This document shows, piece by piece, positions 31,306 to 40,145 of a stretch of 43,950 bases of DNA (position 1 is its first letter; every line of letters begins with the position of its first letter). The stretch covers positions 1 to 43,950 of the forward strand of contig JAJPXP010000037.1 of the NCBI GenBank assembly GCA_021205365.1, read 5' to 3'. The notes under the pieces are model-generated. The model was not told where the DNA came from and ran no database searches. It was given only the letters and a program-made list of their open reading frames with translations. This DNA is from Clostridia bacterium. GTDB lineage: Bacteria; Bacillota; Clostridia; Oscillospirales; Butyricicoccaceae. The translations under genes were made by a program, and so were the position numbers.

Positions 31306-33123
31306 ATGGTAAGAAATGATTTAAGAAATATTGCCATTATCGCCCATGTCGACCACGGTAAGACTACTCTGGTTGACCAGATGCTGAAGCAAGGCGGTGC
31401 GTTCCGTGCAAATCAGGTTGTGGAAGAGCGTGTCATGGACAGCAACGACCTGGAGCGCGAACGCGGTATTACAATTCTCGCAAAGAATACATCTGTTCAT
31501 TATAAAGATACCAAAATTAATATCGTTGATACCCCGGGCCATGCCGATTTCTCTGGTGAGGTTGAGCGTATCTTGAAAATGGTAGACGGTGTTATCCTGT
31601 TGGTTGACGCTTTTGAAGGCCCGATGCCGCAGACCCGTTTTGTTCTGGAAAAGGCTTTGGAATTTGGCCACAAGATTATTATCGTTGTTAACAAGATTGA
31701 CCGTCCTGATGCACGTCTGGGCGATGTCGGTGATGAGGTTTTGGAACTGCTGCTGACTCTGGATGCATCGGATGAACAGCTGGACAGCCCGATCTTGTAT
31801 TGTTCTGGTCGTGACGGCACTGCTTCCCTGTCCCCGAATACTCCGGGTACAGATCTTACACCGCTGTTTGAAACTATTCTCGCCCACATTCCGGCTCCTC
31901 ATGTTGATCCAGATGGAGATCTTCAGATGCTGGTTTCTTCCATTGATTATAATGATTATGTTGGCCGTATTGCAATTGGCCGTGTAGAACGCGGTACGAT
32001 GCATGTCGGACAGGATCTGATGGTATGCAATTACAACAGACATTCTGAACCATATAAGGCAAAAGCTGTTTCCATGTATACCATTGACAGCCTGGGACAT
32101 ACCCCGGTAAATGAGATTTCTGCCGGTGATATCATCTGTGTATCCGGTATTGAAAATGTCACCATTGGCGATACGCTGTGTTCTCCGGCAAATCCGAAGC
32201 CGCTGCCATTTGTTAAAATTTCTGAACCCACAGTAGAAATGTATTTCTCTGTTAACGATTCCCCATTTGCTGGCCGTGAAGGCAAATATGTTACTTCCCG
32301 CCAGCTCCGTGAGCGTCTGCATCGTGAGCTGCTGAAGGATGTCTCCCTCCGTGTCCATGAAACGGAAAATACAGATACCTTCCGTGTAGCAGGCCGTGGC
32401 GAAATGCATCTGTCTATCCTGATTGAAACCCTGCGGCGTGAGGGCTATGAATTTCAGGTTGGTGCACCACGTGCTTTGTTTAAGACTGTTGATGGTAAAA
32501 AGTATGAGCCGATTGAACGTATGGTAGCCGACGTTCCAGCCGATGCCCTGGGTTCTGTAATGGAAAAAATGGGTGCTCGTAAGGGTGAGCTGCAGCACAT
32601 GGCACCTCAGGGTGACCGTATGCGTGTAGAGTTTCTGATTCCGGCACGCGGCCTGTTTGGATACAAAAATGAATTCCTGACGGATACCAAGGGTGAAGGC
32701 ATTCTGAGTTCTGTATTTTACGATTATATGCCCTATAAGGGTGAAATCTCCAAGCGTTCTACTGGTTCTCTGATTGCATTTGAGACCGGTACTGCGGTAG
32801 CTTACGGCCTATTCAATGCCCAGGAGCGCGGTCAGCTGTTCATTGGCGCTGGTACAGAAGTTTATGAAGGCATGATTGTTGGTTCTTCCCCGAAAAACGA
32901 AGATATGGCTGTAAATGTCTGCAAGAAGAAGCAGCTGACCAATATGCGTTCTGCTGGTGCTGATGATGCACTTCGTCTGATTCCGCCACGCCGTATGTCC
33001 ATCGAAGAAGCAATGGAATTTATTAGCGATGATGAACTCATCGAAATCACGCCGAAGAGCATTCGTATGCGCAAGGTAATCCTTTCCAATACCGAACGCC
33101 TCAAAAAGCTCAAAAGCAAATAA
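31306..33123 (+). CDS. typA: Ribosome-associated GTPase TypA/BipA
   Basis: 605 aa from ATG at 31306, seven bases after GGAGG (a TTG at 31279 is possible but less likely). EF-G-like GTPase: G1 'HVDHGKTTLV' at about 13-22, G2 'RERGITI', G3 'DTPGH', G4 'NKID', G5 'YCSGRDG'. Domains II, III and V follow, then the TypA-specific C-terminal domain. It binds the 70S ribosome and aids 50S assembly and stress or cold adaptation. First conserved host gene after the prophage. TATAAT is present near 31245-31255, though the -35 is weak. Confidence 0.97.
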   Translation: MVRNDLRNIAIIAHVDHGKTTLVDQMLKQGGAFRANQVVEERVMDSNDLERERGITILAKNTSVHYKDTKINIVDTPGHADFSGEVERILKMVDGVILLVDAFEGPMPQTRFVLEKALEFGHKIIIVVNKIDRPDARLGDVGDEVLELLLTLDASDEQLDSPILYCSGRDGTASLSPNTPGTDLTPLFETILAHIPAPHVDPDGDLQMLVSSIDYNDYVGRIAIGRVERGTMHVGQDLMVCNYNRHSEPYKAKAVSMYTIDSLGHTPVNEISAGDIICVSGIENVTIGDTLCSPANPKPLPFVKISEPTVEMYFSVNDSPFAGREGKYVTSRQLRERLHRELLKDVSLRVHETENTDTFRVAGRGEMHLSILIETLRREGYEFQVGAPRALFKTVDGKKYEPIERMVADVPADALGSVMEKMGARKGELQHMAPQGDRMRVEFLIPARGLFGYKNEFLTDTKGEGILSSVFYDYMPYKGEISKRSTGSLIAFETGTAVAYGLFNAQERGQLFIGAGTEVYEGMIVGSSPKNEDMAVNVCKKKQLTNMRSAGADDALRLIPPRRMSIEEAMEFISDDELIEITPKSIRMRKVILSNTERLKKLKSK

Positions 33124-33141
33124 AGAAAGGAAGTTTTTGTC

Positions 33142-33519
33142 ATGAAAAATGTCATTTCTACCCCAAATGCCCCAGCTGCTATCGGCCCATACTCTCAGGC
33201 AATTGAAACCGATAGCTATCTGTTCACCTCTGGCCAGATTCCGATCAATCCGGCTACTGGCGAAGTAGAAGGCACTACCATCGAAGAACAGGCAGAACAG
33301 GTTATGAAGAATATCGGTGCTATATTGGAAGCTGCCGGCTTGGATTTCTCCCATGTTGTGAAGACTACCTGTTTCCTCGCTGATTTGGCTGATTTTGCTG
33401 CGTTTAATGCAGTTTATGGCAAATACTTCCCGGAAGCTGCTCCCGCTCGTTCCTGCTTTGCTGTGGCAGGTCTGCCAAAGGGTGCAAAGCTGGAAGTGGA
33501 AACCATTTGTGTAAAATAA
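33142..33519 (+). CDS. ridA: RidA family reactive-intermediate deaminase
   Basis: 125 aa, full length. N-terminal 'MKNVISTPNAPAAIGPYSQAI', 'LFTSGQIPINPATGEV', and C-terminal 'PARSCFAVAGLPKGAKLEVE' with Arg103 and Glu120, the substrate-binding and acid residues of the RidA subfamily. Removes toxic 2-aminoacrylate-type enamines made by PLP enzymes such as threonine dehydratase. Begins 18 bp after typA, AAAGGAAG upstream, so probably co-transcribed with it. Confidence 0.95.
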   Translation: MKNVISTPNAPAAIGPYSQAIETDSYLFTSGQIPINPATGEVEGTTIEEQAEQVMKNIGAILEAAGLDFSHVVKTTCFLADLADFAAFNAVYGKYFPEAAPARSCFAVAGLPKGAKLEVETICVK

Positions 33520-33532
33520 ATCACTGATACTG

Positions 33533-33559
33533 TAATCCGGCTGCATTGCAGCCGGATTA
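33533..33559 (+). terminator. Hairpin after ridA
   Basis: TAATCCGGCTGC / GCAGCCGGATTA, 12 perfect pairs with a 3-nt loop, 13 bp past the ridA stop. The following TGGAATCTCTTT is only partly T-rich. Confidence 0.65.
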
Positions 33560-33670
33560 TGGAATCTCTTTAATACCTGCTTTCTTTGTTCCAAAAGGAA
33601 TGGCTTTTCCTATAATCCCCTATTTCCTTCCATGTTCAGCAATTTTTTCAAAAAAATTTGCTTTTTAGGG

Positions 33671-33699
33671 TTGACGAATGAAGATTCTTACGGTATAAT
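33671..33699 (+). promoter_or_regulatory. Promoter of tRNA-Ser
   Basis: TTGACG (33671-33676), 17 bp, TATAAT (33694-33699), 38 bp before the tRNA 5' end. A near-consensus vegetative promoter. Confidence 0.8.
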
Positions 33700-33737
33700 A
33701 ACTTTCGTTGCTGAGAGATCAGCAAACAATTGCAGAT

Positions 33738-33828
33738 GGAGAGTTGGCTGAGTGGTCGAAGGCGCACGACTGGAAATCGTGTAACCGTGATGAGCGGTTC
33801 TAGGGTTCAAATCCCTAACTCTCCGCCA
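33738..33828 (+). tRNA. tRNA-Ser(GGA)
   Basis: Acceptor GGAGAGT/ACTCTCC, long variable arm typical of serine tRNA (GTAACCGTGATGAGCGGTTC region), anticodon stem CACGA/TCGTG around CTGGAAA, anticodon GGA (reads TCC and TCT). CCA is encoded at 33826-33828. Confidence 0.96.
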
Positions 33829-33831
33829 TGG

Positions 33832-33866
33832 AAAAGGCTTTGAACATAAGTTCAAAGCCTTTTTGT
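33832..33866 (+). terminator. Terminator of tRNA-Ser
   Basis: AAAGGCTTTGAAC / GTTCAAAGCCTTT hairpin with 4-nt loop ATAA, then a T tract. Three bases past the CCA end. Strong intrinsic terminator. Confidence 0.85.
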
Positions 33867-33953
33867 TTTGCTTAAAATTTCCGCCGATTTCATGAGATAT
33901 CTGAAAAATCATCACCCGATGTACAAAAACGAACTATGTCCAGATGATATGCT

Positions 33954-35021
33954 TTATTCATCCTCTGAAAGCTGTATCGTAAAAACAGAACCTTTACCGG
34001 GTTTGCTTTTTACGCTAATAGAACCTTCGCAGCGTTTTAAAATTTCTTTACACATAGCAAGACCTAAGCCATTTCCGTGGGAACGTCTCGAGGTATCACC
34101 CTGATAAAATTTTTCAAAAATATGTGCCTGTGTCTGTTCATCCATCCCTATGCCATCATCCGAAATCTGAACAAACAATTTTCCATCTGTCCGATTAAGG
34201 GAAACATCAACCCTTCCCCCCTGTTCTGTGAATTTAATCGCATTGCCAATAACATTCTGCCAGACATGGAACAATAATAATTTCTGTCCGGTATACTGAA
34301 TCTCTTCCAGATCAATATTCAGTACAGTGTCCTTTTTGCTCCATTTTGGCTCCAAAACAACAATTGCTTCCCGTATTTGCTCATCCAGACGAAAGAAAAC
34401 CGGAGCCGGAAGGGTACTCTGATTTTCCAATCGGGAAAGCGTTAAAATATTCTGTGTCAGATCATTTAATTTCTCTACATTAAGAAACAGCTTATGAATG
34501 TATGCCTGCCGCTCTTCCTCAGACAGGTCTGTATCCTGCAGCAGAGTAGCATATCCGGTAATGGATGCCAATGGCGTTTTAAACTCATGGGAAATATTTG
34601 CAATAAAGTCATTACGCATCATCTCCACTGAATTTAATTCCTGTATCATAAAGTTAAAATTTTGAATGGTATTTTCAATTTCTTCAACTTTGCCGTCATA
34701 GCTTAAACGAACAGAATAATCCCCTCTGGCGACCTGTAAAGATGCCTTATTCAAGGTTTCCAATGGACGAAAGATCATGTTCATCAGAAAGAATGACGTA
34801 CCAAACGCCAGCAGCAGGCATAAAATTCCCAGAGTAATGGAAAACAGAAATGTACTCTGCTCCAGGCTTTGTAAAATATTATATTTCTGCATGAAATGCA
34901 ACACAATTAAAAAAACAAAGAAAAATGGAAAAACAATACAAAAGAACAGTCCCGAAAAATGCCTGCGTACCTTCCAATATTGTTTCCTTTCCTCATCATT
35001 AAAATGTGTTTTCTCTTTCAT
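33954..35021 (-). CDS. Sensor histidine kinase, short-loop type
   Basis: 355 aa. Two membrane spans (about 22-43 and 57-80) separated by only some 13 outside residues, then HAMP (about 82-135), HisKA with phospho-accepting His145 in 'NISHEFKTPLASITGY', and HATPase (about 245-355: 'NVIGNAIKFTEQGG', 'DDGIGMDEQ', 'GNGLGLAMC'). With almost no external domain it must sense within the membrane or through a partner, as in envelope-stress kinases (intramembrane-sensing group). Starts within the regulator stop (4 bp overlap), so both come from one mRNA. Confidence 0.92.
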   Translation of the reverse strand: MKEKTHFNDEERKQYWKVRRHFSGLFFCIVFPFFFVFLIVLHFMQKYNILQSLEQSTFLFSITLGILCLLLAFGTSFFLMNMIFRPLETLNKASLQVARGDYSVRLSYDGKVEEIENTIQNFNFMIQELNSVEMMRNDFIANISHEFKTPLASITGYATLLQDTDLSEEERQAYIHKLFLNVEKLNDLTQNILTLSRLENQSTLPAPVFFRLDEQIREAIVVLEPKWSKKDTVLNIDLEEIQYTGQKLLLFHVWQNVIGNAIKFTEQGGRVDVSLNRTDGKLFVQISDDGIGMDEQTQAHIFEKFYQGDTSRRSHGNGLGLAMCKEILKRCEGSISVKSKPGKGSVFTIQLSEDE

Positions 35022-35686
35022 TTTCTCACCGCCCGATACCCAAGACCTCGAATGGTAGCAATTTCAAAATCGGGATTTCCCTTGATTTTTTCACGTAATC
35101 TGCTGATATGTACATCCAATGTATGAGAATCCTCCTGTGTTCCTCCCCAAATATCATCTAAAAGCTGCTGGCGGGTAAAAATCTGCCCGGGATACGAAAG
35201 CATTTTATATAACAGCTGAAATTCCTTCTGCGGAAGCACCTGTGTGCCGTTCTCATCTGTTAATGTCCAGATATCATACTCTAAAACAGTTCCTCCAAAA
35301 GCAAGCTTTTTGTCGCTGACGCTCTTTGCCCGCCGAAGCAGTGCGCTGACACGCAGCAGCATTTCTTTTAAATCAATCGGTTTTACCATATAATCATCCG
35401 CACCAGAGGTAAACCCAATCTGTTTATCTACAATATCACTCTTGGCAGTAATAACCAGTACCGGAATATTGGAGCCGCTGTCGCGCAATGCCTGAATCAA
35501 TTCAAATCCACTGATACCCGGAAGCATCACATCTGTAATAATCAAATCAATATATTCGATATCCAGAAGCTTCAAAGCATCCTCTGCACTTTCTGCTCCA
35601 AAGGTCTGATAACTGTTTTTCTGCAGTGCTTTTAGAAATAGTTCCTGTAAATCCAGATGATCTTCTATGACTAATATTTTAAACAT
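35018..35686 (-). CDS. OmpR-family response regulator
   Basis: 222 aa from ATG at 35686 with AAGGAGGGG upstream. Receiver domain with Asp52 (IITDVMLPG), acidic pair 'EDH' at 8-10 and Lys near 102 (VITAKS), then a winged-helix DNA-binding domain ('EFQLLYKMLSYPGQIFTRQQLLDDIWGGTQEDSHTLDVHISRLREKI...IRGLGYRAVRK'). Partner of the kinase encoded next. The likely binding sites are the TCTCAA repeats just upstream, shared with the divergent phosphatase gene. Confidence 0.94.
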   Translation of the reverse strand: MFKILVIEDHLDLQELFLKALQKNSYQTFGAESAEDALKLLDIEYIDLIITDVMLPGISGFELIQALRDSGSNIPVLVITAKSDIVDKQIGFTSGADDYMVKPIDLKEMLLRVSALLRRAKSVSDKKLAFGGTVLEYDIWTLTDENGTQVLPQKEFQLLYKMLSYPGQIFTRQQLLDDIWGGTQEDSHTLDVHISRLREKIKGNPDFEIATIRGLGYRAVRK

Positions 35687-35725
35687 GATTGCCCCTCCTT
35701 GTATTTTCTTCAGTATACCAGCTTG

Positions 35726-35817
35726 ATTATAAATTGCAAATCTCAATTCCTTCTCAACAGAATCTCAATAAGAATTGAGATTCTGTTGAGGATAATGTGA
35801 TATTCCTGTGCTACGAT
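35726..35817. promoter_or_regulatory. Operator array between two-component system and PAP2 gene
   Basis: TCTCAA at 35741, 35752 and 35763 (exactly 11 bp apart), then the inverted copies TTGAGA at 35775 and TTGAGG at 35786, again 11 bp apart. The last part forms a perfect 17-bp inverted repeat with a 4-bp centre (35753-35769 / 35774-35790). On the minus strand TATAAT (35731-35726) and on the plus strand an extended -10 TGCTACGAT (-10 at 35812-35817) flank the array, each 20 bp from a TTGAG element. Fits direct-repeat binding of an OmpR-type regulator at divergent promoters. Confidence 0.65.
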
Positions 35818-35934
35818 AGCTGTAAATCAGGCTGAACAACTGTATTCTATCGCATCAATATAACACATATCTTCTTTGCAGTGGCAGCTATTTCGGCTCC
35901 TGCGGAAAGAATAAGCTGGAAATCGGGTGATTAT

Positions 35935-36663
35935 TTGAAAATTCAAAAAATGCAGCGTGCTTTTATTGTGATAAGCTATGCGGCATTTTATCTAATCAGC
36001 TTTACTCTGTTAGAGCATCGAAAAGCAACATATCACATGCTTTCTTCCTTCCTGGATGGGTACATTCCGTTTTGTAAATATTTTATCATTCCATATTTTG
36101 CATGGTTTGTCTTCATGATTGCTGCATTGGCGTATTTCACGTTATTTTGCGAGGATCAAATAGAATTTTGTCAATTTTCCGGTGTTTTGGGCATGGGATT
36201 AACAGTTTTTCTGCTTATCTCTTTCCTCTATCCCAATGCACAGCAACTGCGGCCGGTATTGGAAGGAAATGATATATTGACACAGGCCGTAGCACTATTA
36301 TACCGGATTGATACACCGACAAATATTCTGCCAAGTATGCATGTCTTCTGCTCTGTTGCATGCTGCTATGCTATTGTAAAGCATAGCCGTTTCCAAACGA
36401 ACAGACTATTGAAAGCTGGAACTATTATGCTCACGGTATGCATTGTTTTATCCACACTGTTTTTAAAGCAGCATAGTACCGTTGATGTTGCAGCTGCATT
36501 GATGTTGAATATCATCTGTTGTCTTATCTTTTACAAAATTCCATTATGGAAATCAAATGATATCCCTCGCCTGAACCGTTTCTGTCCTAGTATGCGAAAG
36601 CGCATGATCTCCCTATGTCCATCCGAACATAAAAGCAGCCAAAATGGAAGCCATATCGAATAA
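35935..36663 (+). CDS. PAP2-family membrane phosphatase
   Basis: About 242 aa with five to six membrane spans. PAP2 motifs: 'LRPVLEG' (motif 1 end, RP), 'LPSMH' (motif 2, PSxH) and 'FLKQHSTVDV' (motif 3, catalytic His and Asp). Closest to the PAP2-like group that includes inositol-phosphotransferase-type enzymes. It likely removes phosphate from a lipid such as undecaprenyl pyrophosphate or phosphatidate. The start is uncertain: TTG at 35935 has GGTGAT four bases upstream, while GTG 35881 and ATG 35950 have none. Divergent from the two-component genes and probably their target. The C-terminal extension is Lys/Ser-rich. Confidence 0.82.
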   Translation: MKIQKMQRAFIVISYAAFYLISFTLLEHRKATYHMLSSFLDGYIPFCKYFIIPYFAWFVFMIAALAYFTLFCEDQIEFCQFSGVLGMGLTVFLLISFLYPNAQQLRPVLEGNDILTQAVALLYRIDTPTNILPSMHVFCSVACCYAIVKHSRFQTNRLLKAGTIMLTVCIVLSTLFLKQHSTVDVAAALMLNIICCLIFYKIPLWKSNDIPRLNRFCPSMRKRMISLCPSEHKSSQNGSHIE

Positions 36664-36754
36664 ATGATATGAATAGCTTCAGGCAGAAAAAAGCATAAAA
36701 TCAGATGAAAAAAACCTTTGTGTAATGCGCACACGGAAATCCAAATCTGGAAAC

Positions 36755-36796
36755 AGAAAAACCCTGATCCTCTGTGTAAGAGATTAGGGTTTTTCT
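36755..36796. terminator. Bidirectional terminator between PAP2 and GNAT genes
   Basis: AGAAAAACCCTGATC / GATTAGGGTTTTTCT with a 12-nt loop, A tract before and T tract after. It can serve both convergent genes. Confidence 0.8.
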
Positions 36797-36875
36797 GCAG
36801 CCTGTAACCTTATTGTATTGTTAAGTTTTCTTTTCCCACTTGATGAAGCATCATCCATTTTGTCAGCCACCAGAA

Positions 36876-37403
36876 TCAGCTTTTTTCTACAGATTCACAC
36901 GCTCGTGTCAGCGCATACATCTTCATATCCAATACTTTACCGTTTTTTACAGCATTGTTTTTCAGTGTCCCTTCGTACTGAAATCCTGCTTTTTCTAATA
37001 CGCGGCAGGAACCTATATTAAGCGCAAATGGTTCAGCATAAATTCGAAGTATGTCCGTGTTGTCAAAAATATATGCGCAAATCTGCCTGACTGCTTCGGT
37101 CATAATACCTTTCCTCCAATATGGTTCAGCAAGATAATAACCCAGCTCCGCAGTGCGGTTATGAATATTGCCCTGCCGGAACGCACCGATACTGCCAACT
37201 ACATTGCCATCGCAGACGATTGCAAAAGCAAAGGTATCATTTTTATCGGCTGAAAGCATTGCAGCAATATATTCCTCTGCATCTTTTTCCGTGTAGGGAT
37301 ATGGCAGACCATCTCGTAAATGATCCAGTACATTTTTATTTGACAGTGCAGTAGCCAGTTGTTTTGCATCAAAAAGCTGCCATTTTCTCAAACCAATTTT
37401 CAT
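36876..37403 (-). CDS. GNAT-family N-acetyltransferase (RimJ/RimL-like)
   Basis: 175 aa. 'LRKWQLFDAKQLATALSNKNVLDHLRDGLPYPYTEKDAEEYI' and 'ELGYYLAEPYWRKGIMTEAVRQICAYIF' (acetyl-CoA pyrophosphate loop region, R-K-G-I-M) followed by 'NIGSCRVLEKAGFQYEGTLKNNAVKNGKVLDMKMYAL' are typical of the RimJ/RimL group, which acetylates ribosomal proteins, free amino groups or small molecules. Substrate unknown. ATG at 37403 with GGAGGAGAC upstream. Convergent with the PAP2 gene. Confidence 0.9.
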   Translation of the reverse strand: MKIGLRKWQLFDAKQLATALSNKNVLDHLRDGLPYPYTEKDAEEYIAAMLSADKNDTFAFAIVCDGNVVGSIGAFRQGNIHNRTAELGYYLAEPYWRKGIMTEAVRQICAYIFDNTDILRIYAEPFALNIGSCRVLEKAGFQYEGTLKNNAVKNGKVLDMKMYALTRACESVEKS

Positions 37404-37844
37404 AGCCGTCTCCTCCTCTTTTATTTATTTTATTACACCGTATTTATGCTAGATTGTCAATACTCCTAAAAATGATACTTTTTCATCCAATACTATGAAG
37501 CGGTACATGAGCGGCTGCCATCACCGGAATCAATCATGTAATTCGTTGCATGATCTCACACTACGGGCATAATATCCCGCTTGTCAAAATTTAAATACAA
37601 AACGCAGAAATGACCGATATCCAACGCCAGAATGGCAATGGTGTATATCGGTTTTTATTTTGTATGATTGCACTTACAATACGTGTTTCAATCTGTTTGG
37701 TGTTATATACAAGATCGGGTATTCAAATTTATACATTTTTTTTATTTACTTTTCAGGTCATGTTGATATATAATGACTAAAAGTCGATGACTTATATTCA
37801 GTGACTTAATTTCTATTTATTGGATCGTTCAGGAGGAAATCGTT
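37404..37844. other. 441-bp intergenic region
   Basis: No gene is seen. It contains a terminator-like hairpin on the plus strand (ACCGATAT 37613-37620 with ATATCGGT 37645-37652, then a T run) that no visible gene explains, possibly the end of a lost gene or of a small RNA. Close to the regulator gene a TATAAT-like element (about 37765-37770) may be its promoter. Confidence 0.4.
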
Positions 37845-39575
37845 GTGAATTATCAGGATACAATGGAAATACTTTCACAGTGTAATATGGGTGCAGTAAT
37901 TGTGACCGATAGCTGGGAAATCCGATATGTAAATGAAGCTGCGATTCATTTACTGCACGGTCCGGAAAATGGCTGGCTCATTGGAAAAAAGCTTTCTAAC
38001 ATTGCGGCCCCATTATGTCAGGAATCCGAGCAGAATGTCTATGCACATATCGCTTTTGAAGAATACCTTCTGCGCTGTCCAACGCCGGATGTCGATGATC
38101 TTCCAGAAGAAACGCAGATGGTCGTTTTTCGGAATGCAAGCAGAGAAGCGCATTGCGATATGTATAACAATATATTAGAACAGATTACTGAAAGTGTTAT
38201 TTTATGTGACCGAGACAGCAGGATTGTTTTTCTAAACAATGCGGCTATGAATATGGACGGCCTGGCACTGGATGATGTGAAAGGAGAAAGGATAGAAAAG
38301 GTTTATGAAGCGCTGGATGGCGGCGGGCTGATTGTTCCACGCGCAATTGAAACCAGACAGTCCTTCCGTGAACGCAGACAGTACTACACAACACGATACA
38401 AAAAGAATGTGGACATTACAGCAAATACGTTTCCTGTCGTACAGAATGGACAGGTATTGGGTGCATACAGTCTGATGCAGGACTGGAGCATGGTGGACAA
38501 CCTGCATAAGAAAATTGTTGAATTGCAGGACAAGCTCACCGTACAAACTGCTTCAGGCAGACAGACTGGAAAAAGCGCACTCTCTGCAAAATACCGGTTT
38601 GATGATATTGTCCATATCAGCTCCACCATCAGCGATATTGTGGAGCGCTGTAAACAAGCAGCCAAATCTGATTCCTCTGTTATGTTTTATGGAGAAACCG
38701 GTACAGGTAAGGAGCTGTTTGCACAAAGTGTGCATAATGCAAGTTCACGCGCAGATGGTCCATTTTTGGCAATCAATTGTGCCGCAATTCCTGAAAATCT
38801 GCTGGAAAGCCTTCTTTTTGGGACAGAAAAAGGTGCATATACTGGGGCAGAACGCCGTCCTGGCCTGTTTGAACAGGCAAATAACGGCACATTGCTGTTG
38901 GATGAATTAAATTCGATGAATATCAATCTACAGGCAAAGCTGCTGCGTGTTCTACAGGATGGCATGGTACGCCGTGTGGGCGGTTCCTCTGAAATTCACG
39001 TAAATGTCCGTGTTCTGTCCAACATCAATATCCCGCCGTATCAGGCAATTGCAGAAAACAAACTGAGGCAGGATTTGTTTTACCGCCTGGGTGTTGTGAA
39101 TTTTACCATCCCGCCGCTACGGGAGCGCAAAGAAGATATCTCAGTGCTGACAAAGTATTTTATTATGCATTGCAACGGCAAGCTCTCCCGGAATGTACGC
39201 AATATTGATGAAGCAACGCTGGAGCAGTTTTATGCATACAGCTGGCCAGGGAATATCCGGGAGCTGGAGCATGCAATTGAACATGCCATTAATGTTTTGC
39301 CAGATGATGAATCCGTGATTACACCGGAATATCTTCCACAAAATATTCGGGAAGCTGTTTCGGAAAAAAATATGTCGTCTGTACAGGACATAACACCCGT
39401 ATTAGGTGGTTCGCTCAACAATACCATCAAGGACGTGGAACGCAAGACTATTTGCAGAATCCTAAGAGAAAATGGCGGCAATATTTCGGAATCCGCCAGA
39501 ATACTAAATATGAGCCGGCAGAGCCTACAGTACCGATTGAGAAAATACAAAATTGATGTCCATGGATTGAAATAA
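37845..39575 (+). CDS. Sigma-54-dependent transcription activator (PAS-PAS-AAA+-Fis HTH)
   Basis: 576 aa. Two PAS-like sensor domains (about 5-75 and 106-215), a short linker, the sigma-54 AAA+ domain with Walker A GETGTGKE at 283-290, sigma-contact loop GAYTGA at 330-335 (consensus GAFTGA), Walker B LLLDE about 350-354, and a Fis-type HTH at the C-terminus ('ICRILRENGGNISESARILNMSRQSLQYRLRKYKI'). It lacks a receiver domain, so it senses a small molecule itself. Start GTG at 37845 with AGGAGG upstream. It is the probable activator of the next two genes. Confidence 0.95.
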   Translation: MNYQDTMEILSQCNMGAVIVTDSWEIRYVNEAAIHLLHGPENGWLIGKKLSNIAAPLCQESEQNVYAHIAFEEYLLRCPTPDVDDLPEETQMVVFRNASREAHCDMYNNILEQITESVILCDRDSRIVFLNNAAMNMDGLALDDVKGERIEKVYEALDGGGLIVPRAIETRQSFRERRQYYTTRYKKNVDITANTFPVVQNGQVLGAYSLMQDWSMVDNLHKKIVELQDKLTVQTASGRQTGKSALSAKYRFDDIVHISSTISDIVERCKQAAKSDSSVMFYGETGTGKELFAQSVHNASSRADGPFLAINCAAIPENLLESLLFGTEKGAYTGAERRPGLFEQANNGTLLLDELNSMNINLQAKLLRVLQDGMVRRVGGSSEIHVNVRVLSNINIPPYQAIAENKLRQDLFYRLGVVNFTIPPLRERKEDISVLTKYFIMHCNGKLSRNVRNIDEATLEQFYAYSWPGNIRELEHAIEHAINVLPDDESVITPEYLPQNIREAVSEKNMSSVQDITPVLGGSLNNTIKDVERKTICRILRENGGNISESARILNMSRQSLQYRLRKYKIDVHGLK

Positions 39576-39605
39576 AAGGATCAATAAGTGCAGAGGATAA
39601 CTGCG

Positions 39606-39695
39606 TTACATGCAAAGAAAATATGCAAGGTGCAAAATCTCATGGCTTTGCATCTGCAAATGAATTTTGCAGATGCAAAGAAAAGTTGCATATAC
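39606..39695 (+). promoter_or_regulatory. Upstream enhancer repeats for the sigma-54 activator
   Basis: A perfect 15-bp inverted repeat CTTTGCATCTGCAAA / TTTGCAGATGCAAAG (39646-39660 and 39666-39680, 5-bp centre), flanked by further ATGCAAA/TGCAAG/TTGCAT copies between 39606 and 39695. It lies about 180 bp before the sigma-54 promoter, the usual distance for an upstream activator site that loops to the promoter. Confidence 0.65.
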
Positions 39696-39841
39696 TCGCA
39701 AATATATTGGGCACTTTTTGAAAATCTCCTATATTCAATTGGAACAACGCAGCATTCTATTTGGTTAAAATAAACAATAAATTGGTGGTTAAAAGCGTCA
39801 TCTTTAACAAAAAATATTTTTCTTGTGAAAAAAGACGAAAT

Positions 39842-39858
39842 TTGGCACGAAAATGGCT
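39842..39858 (+). promoter_or_regulatory. Sigma-54 promoter (-24/-12)
   Basis: TTGGCACGAAAATGGCT with GG at 39844-39845 and GC at 39856-39857, separated by exactly 10 bp, as sigma-54 requires; the -24 half is perfect and the -12 half has TGGC for TTGC. It precedes the symporter by about 290 bp, leaving a long 5' leader. Confidence 0.75.
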
Positions 39859-40145
39859 TGGTATATTGGTACAGGCCGTTCAGCCGTCTGTTATTTATGA
39901 AACGCAGATCGTTTTGTAATCAAGTCCTATTATGAACAACAGGTTGGATGGGTCCCAATAATGCAATTCCGTTTTGTCATAAACCGAAAAAGCTAATTAT
40001 AGTTTGGTTATTTGGTAAGGTGAATGAATATTCTGGAATGTTTTATTTCAAAACAATCAGACGGAATATACGGAGGTGAAGAACCCAGGAAGAACAGGAA
40101 TATCTACAAAGAAAAGAATTGGAAAGTTGAAAGGAGACATTGTAA

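Noticed and set aside
31321-32598. Long minus-strand open frame (425 codons) opposite typA
   Set aside because: It mirrors the codon pattern of typA on the other strand, is rich in Gln/Asn/Ile/Cys without domains and has no ribosome site.
32809-33594. Minus-strand frame across the typA end and ridA
   Set aside because: Antisense shadow of two clear genes.
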